Shown one piece after another: positions 49,791 through 60,628 of a stretch of DNA of 64,000 bases. Source of the DNA: Odontesthes bonariensis (Eukaryota > Chordata > Actinopteri > Atheriniformes > Atherinopsidae); contig NC_134522.1 of the NCBI RefSeq assembly GCF_027942865.1, forward strand, positions 29,933,349 through 29,997,348, given 5' to 3'. The translations under genes and the position numbers were made by a program. Within the stretch, counting starts at the first letter, position 1. Every line of letters begins with the position of its first letter. Under the pieces are notes generated by a model. It was given only the letters and a program-made list of their open reading frames with translations, ran no database searches and was not told the DNA's origin.

Positions 49791-50539
49791 CTGTAAATAA
49801 TATGCAACACATGTTCATAGAGCCCAGGCAATGGTGGCAAACATGGGTTGTATGAATGCTGTATGAGATGTAAATGAAAACAGAAGCAGGGATCCTTTAT
49901 ATATATGTGATTAAAAATGGGACAACAGGAACTGAACCTGAATGCATCACTGTCCAGGTCAGTAATAATGTATTTATTGTATGTTACGGTGCTCACAGCT
50001 GCTTTCTTCACGCCTCACCTGGAAGTATCTTTGAAGCTGTTTTGTATGTTGTCTACACTGACTGTGAAGCAAAAGTAACACAACAGCCACATCTGCAGCT
50101 TGTTCTCAGTGTTTACAGCACAATCATTCAGCTGCTTTCATGCATCAACATAATACAGTAATAACAGTGTAATCATGCTGGTTTCTATTAAGAGCTGCTT
50201 ACAAGCAGACTGGGATTATTTCTACGTGTCAGCATACAGTGTATAACATGGATTCCAGTAAGAATCTGACTTTGAAAGACAGAATCAACGTGTAAATGAT
50301 AAAGTGTCTTCCTGTGGATGTTCTCAGATATGTACAGTATGAACACTGTGATCCTTTCCCACATGTCCCAGTATGTCTGATTGTGTTCCAAGTGAGGGTC
50401 AGACTGGAGAAAGTGTCATGAAGCTGCCACCCTTAAAGAATCAATAAAAGCTCTGAATACCAAAGCATCTCAGTGTCATTCCAGTGTCATCTCTCTAAGT
50501 AATGATGGAAGAAGCAGAAGCTTCAGCTGCTCCTCCTAA
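49791..50539. other. Unassigned spacer
   Basis: No supported gene or repeat. It ends AATAAAAGCTCTGAATACC near 50,445, a possible polyadenylation signal of an unseen transcript. Confidence 0.35.
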
Positions 50540-51242
50540 TGCTGCGTGTACACCAAGAGCGACCTACGCTACCTGAGTGCCGGAAATCATTATTTCTCTA
50601 TGGAGGGTGAGCTACCTGGGCTACCAGAGCGGATTCTCCAGTGGCGAAGAGAACTGCACTACCAGAGCGGATTCAAGCGATTAAACTCAAGTTAACATTA
50701 TGGTAATGAGCTATGACGCGTTTCGGCGAAAACCAATGACAATCCACAGATTGTAGGGGTCCGACAATCCGCGGGGTTCGCGGAAACAGACGTGTAAACT
50801 TTAGTTCCTATCCAAACAATAGTCGTTTAATCCTGAGACTGTTGCAATTGGCGTGTCGAGTGCTTCAATACAATAGTGTAGTAACCCCACGCATACCTTT
50901 CTCACTGCAATTAAGTTTTATTTCGGATTTTATTTCGAATTTAGTTTCTTTTTCACAGCTGCCTCTGCTTTTCCTGCTCTTCTCAGGTGTACCTAATGTA
51001 GTTTTACATCATTTGTAACGTGATGTATATCTTGTATAACAAATTGTAAATAACAACACGTTTATTCGTGTCCCTGCCCTCACTTTCCTCATGTTTTTCT
51101 TCCGCGGGGGTGCTGCACAGCCGCGGGGCCTTTAAAAATTGAAGATTCTAAATGTGACGTCACGAGCTACCAAAGCTACCAAAGCAAATTCTCAAGCGAA
51201 GCTTCTCCAGTAGCGGAGGTCGCTCTTGGTGTACACGCAGCA
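50540..51242. mobile_element. Harbinger-A deletion derivative (MITE)
   Basis: It has the same TGCTGCGTGTACACCAAGAG terminus and complement as Harbinger-A, and its ends match 23,547-23,800 and 29,300-29,488 closely. The whole coding interior is deleted (703 bp versus 5.9 kb). Flanks are TAA on the left and TGA on the right, so the 3-bp duplication has one change. It sits at the truncated end of small-gene copy 3. Confidence 0.9.
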
Positions 51243-51270
51243 TGAGTTCTACTCTGATATTCATATTGGG

Positions 51271-51417
51271 ATTGTTCTTTTTCCAACAGTTGGTGGGTTC
51301 CTCATAACTTTCCTCACTGCAAAAAGTAATGGGACACGTGTAGAAACCCTCGGGCAAATCAATGTCTGCCATGTCACACCACTGAAGTGGAGGAGATGAT
51401 TTTTTGTTTTGACTCAT
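51271..51417 (-). pseudogene. Unrecognised small gene, copy 3 (truncated)
   Basis: The frame begins MSQNKKSSPPLQWCDMADID and matches copy 1 to PTN, then loses the frame (NCWKKNN) 29 bp before the Harbinger MITE. The upstream region is duplicated from copy 1. The insertion or an earlier 1-bp loss truncated it. Confidence 0.5.
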
Positions 51418-51727
51418 TTTGTTTGTTGTTTTAAGAACTTAAAATCAAAATGGCTTTCTAAGATAGTAAGTAAGCGTTGTTTCTAAGTGCTTGTTAAAAT
51501 GATTATTTAAGACAGTAATTTAGTGTTTTTTAGGCGATGTGAAAACCGTTTGCTGTGACTTTCAAATATGCTTCAAAAACTGGACGTGTTTCTTCAGATA
51601 AACTCCTGACCAACTGTGAAAAAGCAGTGAAAATGTCTGGCCTGTATAAACTTTGTGATGTCAAACAAGATCAGAGATGACATCGATTGTGATGTCACTA
51701 CAGTGATGTCATTATAGTGATGACATC
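51418..51727 (-). promoter_or_regulatory. CRE-like repeats upstream of copy 3
   Basis: GTGATGTCACTACAGTGATG then TCATTATAGTGATGACATC at 51,690-51,727 extend the copy 1 block by one extra repeat. The solo LTR begins directly after CATC. Confidence 0.5.
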
Positions 51728-52183
51728 TGTGATGGTAAATTTGATGTCTGCTAACCACTTGTCTTTTAAAAGACACCTTGTTGTAGACCCAATGTCTGCA
51801 GACCATGTGTCTGTTGATTAACACATTGACAATAATCATTCAAATGACCATTGTCTCCGGATTCTGCATCTCCCCAAAGTGCGAGACTTTCCCCCAGGGG
51901 GTGTGGCAAGGAGACAGTTGGAGAATACACACGGCGTGTTCTTTCAGGTGTCACCTGAAAGAACCAAACCCTCCTCTTTCTGTATAAATGCTTCTGATTT
52001 CCTTTGTTCTGGGTCTCTTCTCACCACGAACGCTGACTGGTGAGGACTGACCTCTTTTGCAGAAGAAAATAAACACGTGGCCGGCCGGCACAAACATTGA
52101 AAGTCTCTATTTCACTTCTCATCAGATGTAATAGGAAGGTAAGCAAAATCTTAATAGGGAGTTAAGACAATAATTCCATAACA
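51728..52183 (+). mobile_element. Solo LTR
   Basis: 456 bp from TGTGATGG to CCATAACA, flanked by CATC on both sides (51,724-51,727; 52,184-52,187). It has a TATA-like TGTATAAATGC (51,983) and AAATAAACACG (52,068). The paralogous region at 44,985 has the uninterrupted site ATGACATCACAAC. It is a different family from the 6.6 kb LTR. A solo LTR with a 4-bp duplication implies recombination between the LTRs of a former provirus. Confidence 0.9.
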
Positions 52184-52560
52184 CATCACAACTTTGTGAA
52201 GGCTTCTGTTCTGTCTCTTCTGGTCTGTGGTTCCAACCACAGATTCTGCATGGAACTGAAGTCCGGATTCCAGAATGTTGATTTGTGTTCTCTGTTAATC
52301 TCTGGACGACTTCAGCTGATTTCTTCCTGTCACTGTCACGTTGGAAGGTCCACTTCTGCCAGTTTTTCAGCAGCCAGCATCATGTTTTCCACCAGCAGTG
52401 TTTTCCAAGACAGAATAATGTCAGTTTTTTTAAAAATGTTGCCAAAATAAATTATTATAATTACAACAAATGTCGTCTCAGGGCACTTCAGTAATAAAGT
52501 CCAATTCAGGCCAATTGGAATTCATTCAATTCAGAATGAATCCAATTCATTCATACAGAG
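52184..52560 (-). repeat. Remainder of the duplicated small-gene upstream region
   Basis: Matches 44,997-45,400 in the same orientation, including the shared L2 3' fragment. Confidence 0.75.
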
Positions 52561-53300
52561 CAATTCAAAAACTATTTCCTAGCTAAGGAAACCAACAGAT
52601 GGCACCGAACTTGCAGTATTTCTAATTAGATAGAACTTTTTAATAGTTCTAAGATCATATCTTTCTGGCTTTATTTGCATTTTACAAAGAGTCCCGAGTA
52701 ATTATGAAAGTGGGGTTTTAATTTGAAGAAAAAGCCTCAAAATAAAGTGATTTTTAGGAGTATGTAGGGATTCCTTTCCATCTAATGAACAGGTCAGTTA
52801 TGTTAAACAGTGGGCCGTGTGAGCAGCAATCAGGGGAGTAAGGAGTTCACAGATCATAGACAGAGGCAACCGTCCAACTATTCAAAGCTTTTAAAATGAG
52901 TAATAAAATCTGACAGGTAACCAGGGAAGGAAGTTCTTTAATCCTGGAAATATTCTCCAGGTGATAGTCGGCTGACTTCCTAACTGACCTGATCTGGCTG
53001 CTGAGTTCAGCTCTGAGTCCATAATAACACCCAGATTCCTGCTTGGTTTGTGATTTTTAACATCACAGCCTGAAGCTGTGCTCAGATTTTTAACAGCTGA
53101 CAATGACCTCTGTTTTATCTTTGTTTAGCTGCAGGAAGTTCTGGATCATCCGGTTGGTTATTTGTTGGAGGCTCTTTGCTGGGCCAGTTATTCCTCTGTG
53201 CCAGCAGCTGAGCACCAGTTCTGCCAAAACTAACAGGAAACATCATCCTGCACCGCTGGATTATCAACAAGTAATACTGACCAAGTCAGGAGATTAAAAA
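52561..53300 (-). mobile_element. Degenerate L2-like LINE remnant
   Basis: TTTCCTAGCTAAGGAAACCAACAG at 52,575 matches the 3' region of LINE B. The minus-strand frame 53,103-52,891 (NHKPSRNLGVIMDSELN) is a decayed reverse-transcriptase C-terminal segment, and CTGCAGGAAGTTCTGGATCATC continues it. Heavily mutated. Confidence 0.6.
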
Positions 53301-53818
53301 GGATGCAGAGGATAGTCAACCATCTCCTAAACACGGGACTTGTGTTTGACACCAGTCTTTGAACTGCTGTGAGACCGTTGTTTCCTTCATTCGTTTTTCA
53401 CCTTTTTTTCCAAAACTACTTGGTCGAAAGGTGTAAAACATTTAAAGTACTGGGTTAAAGTTTGAAAAGCATCATGTTTAGGAAATAAAATACACGTTTG
53501 GGGGAAAAACTTGGCCAATAAGACCAGGAGCTCCTGACCTGTCTCATACATTTCAGTAAGACCTCGGGAAATTGTACCAAAAAGGGCAAAACATGTCTCC
53601 TTTAAAGGACCAATAAGAGCTACATCTCAGACTCTACAGGCCTCAGTTAACTTGTTAAATGTGTGAGTGGGTCGGTGTGAAAACTCAACATCTAGGATGT
53701 TATTTCCAGCTTCTACGTTTAACTGAAATAGAAAATCTGAGAATTACGACAATTTGGGTAGAGCTATTTTACGACAGTAAAATATTTGGCAGTGACTAAG
53801 TGCCTTTAGCACAGACAG
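53301..53818. other. Probable intron or 5' flank of the 53.8 kb gene
   Basis: No recognised repeat. A possible splice acceptor ACAGACAG ends at 53,818. Confidence 0.35.
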
Positions 53819-55185
53819 GAGGGTGACGTTTATATGGCGACACCTCTGCTGGTCTCTGGTCAAAGTCAACCTGTTAAGGCAGACCCAAGACTCAGCGGCT
53901 ATGGCTCATTTGTGCCAACGCAAATGGTTGTCCAAACTCCCGGTTTTGTCCAAGCTCCCGGTTTTGTCCAAGGTGCTTTTCAGCCAGACCCAAGAATCAG
54001 CAGCTCTGGCTCCGTTGTGCCCGTGCAAATGGCTGTGCAAGCTTCTGGTGTCCCACAGGCTGTTCAGACGGGTCCAGCATTGAGCAGCTTGAGCTCTGGC
54101 CTGCCTGCAACAGGATACTCTACTGTCACTTATGTGCCTGTTGACGTAGGATCTGACGCCGGCGCTCTGCAACCTGGACCTGCCCAATCTGGACCACAAG
54201 GTAAATCTTCTGCTTGGAGTGTAGATGGCCCAAAATGTTTGGAACCCTAAAGGTGTCTGTGCGTTTTCATGTAGTCACTAGCAAATTTTGCCGAACTCTA
54301 TTCTGAAACCTGGTGTGTTTGAATTATAAAAAATTCAGAATATATGTATCAAAACACAAATTGATGCTCAGTGGTGTAATAATGGATCCCTTCTGCTTGG
54401 AGGAAAGGCCCTTCACTTTAAGCAGCCTTACTGAGGCACCAAAGAGAACCTGAGCATTGCACCTGTACTTTTCATTTGGCCTGCTCAAAATCTCTGGAGA
54501 GGGGGGTTGAGCTTTTAACTCTACGTCCTAGGAAACTGTGATGTTAAGACTCTGTGCTATCAGAACTTCTGCTGTGAAAAGGACTAATTGTGAAATGTCT
54601 CCACACAGAAACCCAGTGGGCTATTGCTCCCTCAGTCTTTGGGGATGCGTCAGCCCAAGCCCTCAGCCTCACTGACGTTCTCCCTGCAGCCCCTCTGTCA
54701 CCACCTGGCCCTGTCCTCCAGTCAGGGGAGACCTCCAGTGTCACCAAGGAAGCTGAACTCGGGAATTACCAGCAGCAGACGGAGGAATTCGGCTACCCGG
54801 ATGATCGCCAAGGGTCTGGACCGGGATCCACAACCGTACTGGTGCCACGCTTTGGTGTGGGTGGATCTCCTAACTTTGACTACAGGCTTTTGTATGGCTC
54901 GTACCCCTCTGGAACCTACAGCACCTTCAGCCAGCAGCATGAGAAGGGCAAAGACTATTTTCAGAATGTCCACTACTTGAAGGAGCATATTACTGACAGC
55001 CATGGTTCTGGGCAGCAGAAAGTTCTTCCCAAGTGCCCGCTAGAGCTGAACATGATGTGCAGAGGGTATGTTGGGAGTGGTACCTGCAAATGTCTTTATC
55101 TCAATGCTTGAACTAATCTGGTTCTGTTTCAGATAGGAAAGCTGAATCCAACGGCACAAGATTCTTTTTAGTCTTTGAATAAAAT
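53819..55185 (+). CDS. 3' exons of an unrecognised host gene (Gln/Pro/Ser-rich protein)
   Basis: Three exons fit together: about 53,819-54,197 (donor GTAAAT), 54,609-55,065 (acceptor CTCCACACAG, donor GTATGT) and 55,133 onward (acceptor TGTTTCAG), where TAG follows at once. Both junctions are in frame (Glu codon G|AA; Gly codon GG|A). A polyadenylation signal TGAATAAAATC lies at about 55,177. The protein has two imperfect repeats (SFVPTQMVVQ and SVVPVQMAVQ, each preceded by ADPR/PDPR), a Pro-rich middle, an aromatic stretch (FDYRLLYGSYPSGTYSTFSQ) and HGSGQQKVLPKCPLELNM at the end. No domain or signal peptide is recognised, and the 5' exons may lie upstream of the window's repeats. It is the best candidate for an active single-copy host gene here. 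Confidence 0.6.
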
Positions 55186-55707
55186 CTTGTCAAATGATCT
55201 CGCTTCAGAATGACTAATGGAAACAATGGCCTGTGAACACCATCTGGGTTCAAGGCAATGGCAGGCATCACCTGTCATATTTGACTCGGACGTTCTGCTT
55301 TTGGTTTCAAACATGGCTTCTCAAAGCTCTGCATCTTGAGAGGAATTGCTATGGAAGTGTTAAATGGTTGCACCCTTTGCTCAATTGGCTACAGCATCCT
55401 TTACAGCCATTTCTCTACACCTGTACATGGCAGCCAGACACAACCCCTTCTATAGATTGCAGAGTGCACGGTAGCCAACCTGAAGGCTTTCCAAACAAAC
55501 ATTGTGCTTGAAATACTTGGCTGGATACCCCTCAAATATTCTTCTGCAGTTAAGCCACAGCCAGTGCTGTCTTCGGCAGTCTTGTCATATGATGTTGTCT
55601 GGGTTTTTCCCCCAAACCCTGCAGATGGAATGCTAAAGTAATGGCGAGCCAGTGGATAATGAACATGATTTCTATTTTTGTCTCTGGGTATCCATATACT
55701 ACGGATT
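55186..55707. other. Gene 3' flank up to the Copia element
   Basis: No recognised feature. GGATT at 55,703-55,707 is the Copia target duplication. Confidence 0.5.
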
Positions 55708-56028
55708 TGTTGAGTTTATCATCAGAGTGTTGCTGCTGACGATTCGCAGGGAAGGAGCTGACGACTTCTTTGCATTTTATCCCATTTATTTCACCGAACC
55801 ATAAAACATGGCCATCTGCCAGTTGAGCCGAACATACACTGAGATGCACACGACAAACGCACATTTAAAAATGTCCAACTACGGTAAGTCCATAGTGCCA
55901 AAAATACAATGTCAAATTGATACACATTAATCATTGTGCGCTCTTGCGCCCTCTAGTGTTACAACAAAAACACTGCAATATCATTCATCCTGAGGACACA
56001 TAGTATATTTCTCATATATATTTTAACA
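55708..56028 (-). repeat. Copia 3' LTR
   Basis: TGTTAAAATATATATG to CTCAACA on the minus strand. It differs from the 5' LTR by four substitutions. Confidence 0.93.
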
Positions 56029-56105
56029 CCCCCACTTGTACTCAGGTTGGTAACAGAAAAACATCAAACAAAATTGAACAAATGTGTACCCTTGGCTTAC
56101 ACATA

Positions 56106-58159
56106 TTAATCACCAAAAAGAAGATCTGCAAACTTTCTCAATTTGAACTTGCTGACAGGTTTCGTCATCAAATCAGCGACCATCTCATCAGTAGAACAAT
56201 ACATCAGATTCACCTTACCCTCATTCACAGTAGATCTAATGAAGTGATACTTAATGTCTATGTGTTTACAACGCTTTCTGTTTACAGGGTTTCTGGCAAG
56301 AGCAATTGTTCCCTGATTGTCTTCATGTATGATCGTTTGTGTATATTTGTAACTATCCATATTCCCCAATAATTGCTCTAGGTAAAGACACTCTTGAACA
56401 GTAGAAGCAAGTGCCATATACTTTGCTTTGCATGTGGAAAGTGCAACAGTAGGTTGCTTCTTCGTCTTCCATGAAATAAGTGCACTGTTTTCACTAAGGC
56501 TTACACAGTATCCTGTGGTACTGCGGCGATCACTGTTATCAGCTGCCCAGTCTGCATCGCTGTATGCTTGTATACCAAGATTTTCAGTGCTGTTTCTCCT
56601 AAAGGTTAAACCTTTGTCTACTGTACCTTCAAGGTATCGCAGGACATGCTTCACAGTGACCCATTGCTCCTCTGTAGGCTCAGCTAGGTACTGTGACAGC
56701 CTGCTTATACAAAACTCAGATCAGGCCTTGTGCAGGTCGTCAGGTATATCAGACTGCCTACGGCCTCTCTGTACACCCTGATGTCTGTCATTTTAACTGC
56801 ATCATCACTGTATTCGAGCTTTTGCACACAAGGAGTTTCTCTCACTCTACATTCTGACATGTTAAAACGCTGTAGAATTTTGTTTGTGTACTTCTCTTGT
56901 GACATCTTAATACACCCATCAGAAAAATCAAAATCAATACCAAGAAAATATTTGAGTTGCCCCAAATCCTTCATCTTGAATTGCTCTGCAAGCATCCCTT
57001 TTACCTTTTTGAGTTTTTCTTCATCGCTTGCAGCAATGATTAAGTCATCGACCCATACAATTATGATCACTTTCCCTTCTTTTGACTCTTGAGAATATAC
57101 GCAGTGGTCAGCTTTGTTTTGTGTGAATCCATTTTCAGTTAGACAATCGTGTAAAACCCTATTCCAGTTTCGTCCAGACTGTTTGAGCCCATAAAGTGAT
57201 TTCTCCAGCTTATAGACTACACCCTCTTTTTCTTGATAACCCTCTGGTGGATTTATGTAAATTTCGTAGTCGATGGGGGCATGTAAGAACGCAGTTTTCA
57301 CGTCCATTTGGTGGACCAGTAAATTTTCCTGCACTGCCTTCTGTAGCACAACTCTTACACTCGTTAGATCTGCAGTTGGTGAAAACGTCTCCCCATAGTC
57401 TATTCCCATTTTCTGGCTGTAGCCCTTTGCGACAAATCGAGCCTTGTATTGGTCATTCCCATCTACACCAGACTTGATTGCGTACACCCACCTACCCCCC
57501 ACTGGTTTCTTGCCCACGGGTAGTGTTGTCGGGGTAAAGGTTTTGTTGTAATTTAAAGACTGGATTTCCTCATCCATTGCTTTTCTCCACTCTTTTGAAT
57601 TGTCTGACTGCATAGCTTCACCATAGGTCTGCGGAATGCCACAAACTGCTCTGCAGCAGTAGTCTACTGTGACATTCATCCCGTCACTATCATTGTCTTC
57701 GGTTACGTACGCGCCTAGGTAATTCGGTGCCTTCCTTTCTCTAGTTGGATACCGCCTACTCTCAGGATCAACGCTTGTAACACTCTCTGTTTCATTTTGT
57801 TCAGTAGACTCCTTTGCTGCCCTTTTACTATCACGACGTGGACTTTTACCGGGTTCATTTAGCTCTGGAGCTTTTTTTTCTGCACTCCTTTTGACCCCCT
57901 GCGTCCCACTAGTCCTAATTCTGTGCCCCACACTGTCATCATTTAGATCTGGCTCATCTGTCTGTGTTTGTATTTCTGCAGCCATTTTGTTCACAAACTT
58001 CACCAGCCGGTGTTTTTGCACTTTGTTCGTGTCTGGGTGATACACCAAATACGCTGGGCTATTTTTGTCGTGCCCCACAAAACGCCCCTGTTCGCATCTG
58101 GAGTCAAGTTTTCCCTTTTCCTGTTTGTAAGTATAGCAAACAGACCCAAATCGTTGCAT
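56106..58159 (-). pseudogene. pol: Copia Pol: reverse transcriptase and RNase H, frame-broken
   Basis: Minus-strand frame 58,159-56,705 begins after a frame change from the Gag-integrase frame and contains the charged linker, then the RT: WVYAIKSGVDGNDQYKARFV, QMDVKTAFLHAPIDYEIYIN, SLYGLKQSGRNWNR and the active site VWVDDLIIAA. A 1-bp loss after CTRPDLSFV shifts to the frame 56,654-56,106, which carries RNase H: AYSDADWAAD, ALSTCKAKYMALA and IIHEDNQGTIALARNP. In this family the middle motif is normally Cys-Glu-Ala-Glu-Tyr; both Glu are Lys here, so the RNase H active site is probably destroyed. Confidence 0.88.
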
Positions 58160-60149
58160 TCGTTGGAGTCAGCCCTGTGCGCTTATTGAAGCATCTGTTG
58201 CGTACCACTGCTGCCGTTTGTACTGCATAATTCCATAGAAGTTTTGGTACCTCGCTTTCGACTAGCATGCACCTCCCCATCTCGAAAAGAGTACGCCACA
58301 CACGTTCTGCAGTTCTATTTTGGTGCGGGGAGTACGAAGCTGTTGTTTCATGCCTAATTTTGTTTTTCCTTTGTAGCGTCTGGAAATCACCACCTGTGAA
58401 CTCAGTTCCATTATCGGATCTGATACACCTCACTTTCCCGTAAGGGGATACATCTGCAAAAAACTTCTCAGTTGCCTGCACTGCGTCACTCTTTTTCTTC
58501 AGAAAGTAAACAAACATTGCATTGGAGTAATCATCAGTAAAAGATTGCACATACTTGTGCCCATCTAGTGACTCTGTGGCTACTGGACCTGCAAGGTCTG
58601 TGTGTACCATCTCTAAGGGAGCCTTTGCTCTGGCATCGGGGTTCCGATTTCTAGTTTGTGTAAACTTCCCCTGAATACACACATCACACTCTTGTTCAGG
58701 CCTACTCATTTTTCCTTTGATCTGCATACCATCAACAACATCATGTAACCTAAGCACATCATCATAGTTACAGTGGCCAAGTATCTCATGCCATGCTTGG
58801 ATGTCATGGGTTGCATTACACTTATCATCATTAGACTCATCCTCAGTGTGCAGGTAGTACAACTTGCCATACACATGGATGTCAAAACTGGTACCGTCTC
58901 TGGTTATCAGGACGTCTTTGTCTTCTTTGAAGACGACTGTGGATCCATTCGTGGTTGGTGCCTTCACCGAGAAAATGTTCTGTGGATACGATGGTACATA
59001 CAGAGCGTCTCTCAGTTTCGCTTTGCACCGCCGTCCACTGCTGTCGATGAGGGTAACCACTACAGTGCCTCTCCGCTGTGCGACGCCGCTGCATCTGGTG
59101 CCATCAGCTAACTCGACGCTGTGGGTCTCCGGCCTGAAGGTGCTGTCGAAACTGGTGAACAAGGCGATGTCGTTGATGACGTGGGATGTGGCTCCGGTGT
59201 CCACCGTCAGGCCCCTCTCCTGCACATTGCGCGACGGCTGCCGCTGGACACTGGCCCGTCCGTCCGCCATCTTGAACGCGTAGTCCTCCTCGACCTCAGC
59301 ATTCTCCGAAACTTTGTTCACACCGTCCCTTTTGTCTCTGTCTTTGTCCTTTCGCCTGCATGTTGCGTCCCTGTGTGTGTCACTTCTGCAAACACTGCAC
59401 CATGTCTTCTGTCTACACGCTCTCGCTCGGTGCCCTTTGGTCCCGCACTTGAAGCACACTATCTCGCTGTCGTCTCTCGTCGGTCCTCGTGCGCTAGCCT
59501 TTGGAGGTCGCCGCCCGGTTCTCCCCTCAGTTTTCATCACTCTGTCGTTGGACTCAGTTGTTCTGATGTTCTCGGTCTCTTCAAAACTCCGCAGTTTGGT
59601 CTTGAAGTCAGCAAACGTGATATGTTCATACGTGTGCGCTACATGAATTGCGAATGGCTTAAAGCTCTCTGGCAATCCCTTCAACACCATAGCCACTAGC
59701 AGACCGTCCCCCAACGTTTCTCCTGCGTTTCTCAGGGCAGTTATGGCAGTCTCTGCTCTAATTATATAGTCCATCACATTTTCATCATTGGACTTCTGTA
59801 GTGAGGTCAGCGTGGTGTACAAATTAATTATACGAGGCTTTCCCGTCCCCGCATAATACTGTCTTAAAATACCTAACGCTTTTCTGCCATCATTTTGCGC
59901 ATCTCTCATTACCAGAGACAGACTTTTGTCATCTAGCAGTAAGATCAACTCTGCATACGCGTCCGCGTTCTTCTCAGGATCTTCTTCTTTTTCATCTGCT
60001 GTTCGTGGCTTATTTAACACAGTGTTTTTCAGCCCTATTAAATGAAAATGTCCCAATAATTTAGTTTCCCATACTTCATACTTTGTCTCGTCTCCGTCGA
60101 ATAGCAGTCGATGTAGCCTGCTGCTACTTGTCCTTCGTTGCTCCGCCAT
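58104..60149 (-). CDS. Copia Gag-protease-integrase
   Basis: 681 codons, open from Met at 60,149. Residues 1-200 are the Copia Gag domain ([40 protein letters not shown]-type [10 protein letters not shown]). There are two CCHC knuckles ([14 protein letters not shown] at 232-245 and [14 protein letters not shown] at 251-264). Protease DTGATSH is at 317. Integrase has H454/H459/C488/C491 zinc binding and catalytic D518, D579 and E615 (D,D35E). The reading ends in a shifted tail ([14 protein letters not shown]) overlapping the next frame by 55 bp, where DNA encoding the integrase-RT linker has been lost or shifted. This part looks intact and the damage is downstream. Confidence 0.9.
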   Translation of the reverse strand: MAEQRRTSSSRLHRLLFDGDETKYEVWETKLLGHFHLIGLKNTVLNKPRTADEKEEDPEKNADAYAELILLLDDKSLSLVMRDAQNDGRKALGILRQYYAGTGKPRIINLYTTLTSLQKSNDENVMDYIIRAETAITALRNAGETLGDGLLVAMVLKGLPESFKPFAIHVAHTYEHITFADFKTKLRSFEETENIRTTESNDRVMKTEGRTGRRPPKASARGPTRDDSEIVCFKCGTKGHRARACRQKTWCSVCRSDTHRDATCRRKDKDRDKRDGVNKVSENAEVEEDYAFKMADGRASVQRQPSRNVQERGLTVDTGATSHVINDIALFTSFDSTFRPETHSVELADGTRCSGVAQRRGTVVVTLIDSSGRRCKAKLRDALYVPSYPQNIFSVKAPTTNGSTVVFKEDKDVLITRDGTSFDIHVYGKLYYLHTEDESNDDKCNATHDIQAWHEILGHCNYDDVLRLHDVVDGMQIKGKMSRPEQECDVCIQGKFTQTRNRNPDARAKAPLEMVHTDLAGPVATESLDGHKYVQSFTDDYSNAMFVYFLKKKSDAVQATEKFFADVSPYGKVRCIRSDNGTEFTGGDFQTLQRKNKIRHETTASYSPHQNRTAERVWRTLFEMGRCMLVESEVPKLLWNYAVQTAAVVRNRCFNKRTGLTPTNATIWVCLLYLQTGKGKT

Positions 60150-60293
60150 GTTAGCTTACCCGTCTCCTCAGGTTGAAAGCTGCTGTGTCCTCAGGTTAAA
60201 AGCTGCTATGTCCTCAGGTTGAAAGTTTTCTCAACACGCGATCCGTTGCAACTTTCTTGACTTTCGTCGACTAGCTTCTCTTCCGAACGACTC

Positions 60294-60307
60294 CTGGGCC
60301 CATAACC
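60294..60307 (-). other. Copia primer binding site for initiator tRNA-Met anticodon arm
   Basis: On the plus strand CTGGGCCCATAACC directly adjoins the 5' LTR. It equals the anticodon stem-loop strand of vertebrate initiator tRNA-Met as I know it, so the element strand is complementary to that tRNA half. Copia-type elements characteristically use an internally cleaved initiator tRNA. Confidence 0.8.
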
Positions 60308-60628
60308 TGTTGAGTTTATCATCAGAGTGTTGCTGCTGACGATTCGCAGGGAAGGAGCTGACGACTTCTTTGCATTTTATCCCATTTATTTCACCGAACC
60401 ATAAAACATGGACATCTGCCAGTTGAGCCGAACGTACACTGAGATGCACACGACAAACGCACATTTAAAAATGTCCAACTACGGTAAGTCCATAGTGCCA
60501 AAAATACAATGTCAAATTGATACACATTAATCATTGTGTGCTCTTGCGCCCTCTAGTGTTACAACAAAAACACTGCAATATCATTCATCCTGAGGACACA
60601 CAGTATATTTCTCATATATATTTTAACA
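60308..60628 (-). repeat. Copia 5' LTR
   Basis: Same termini as the 3' LTR. Followed outward by GGATT. Confidence 0.93.

Larger units (their letters stand above)
55708..60628 (-). mobile_element. Complete Ty1/Copia LTR retrotransposon
   Basis: Two 321-bp LTRs (55,708-56,028 and 60,308-60,628) differ at only four positions by eye. GGATT flanks both outer ends (55,703-55,707; 60,629-60,633). The primer binding site and polypurine tract (complement of AAGTGGGGG against the 3' LTR) are present. Gene order gag-protease-integrase-RT-RNase H is the Copia order. The frame is broken in two places. Confidence 0.95.

Noticed and set aside
56082..59699. Several plus-strand frames of 70-190 codons
   Set aside because: Antisense to the Copia Gag-Pol frames, with no independent support.
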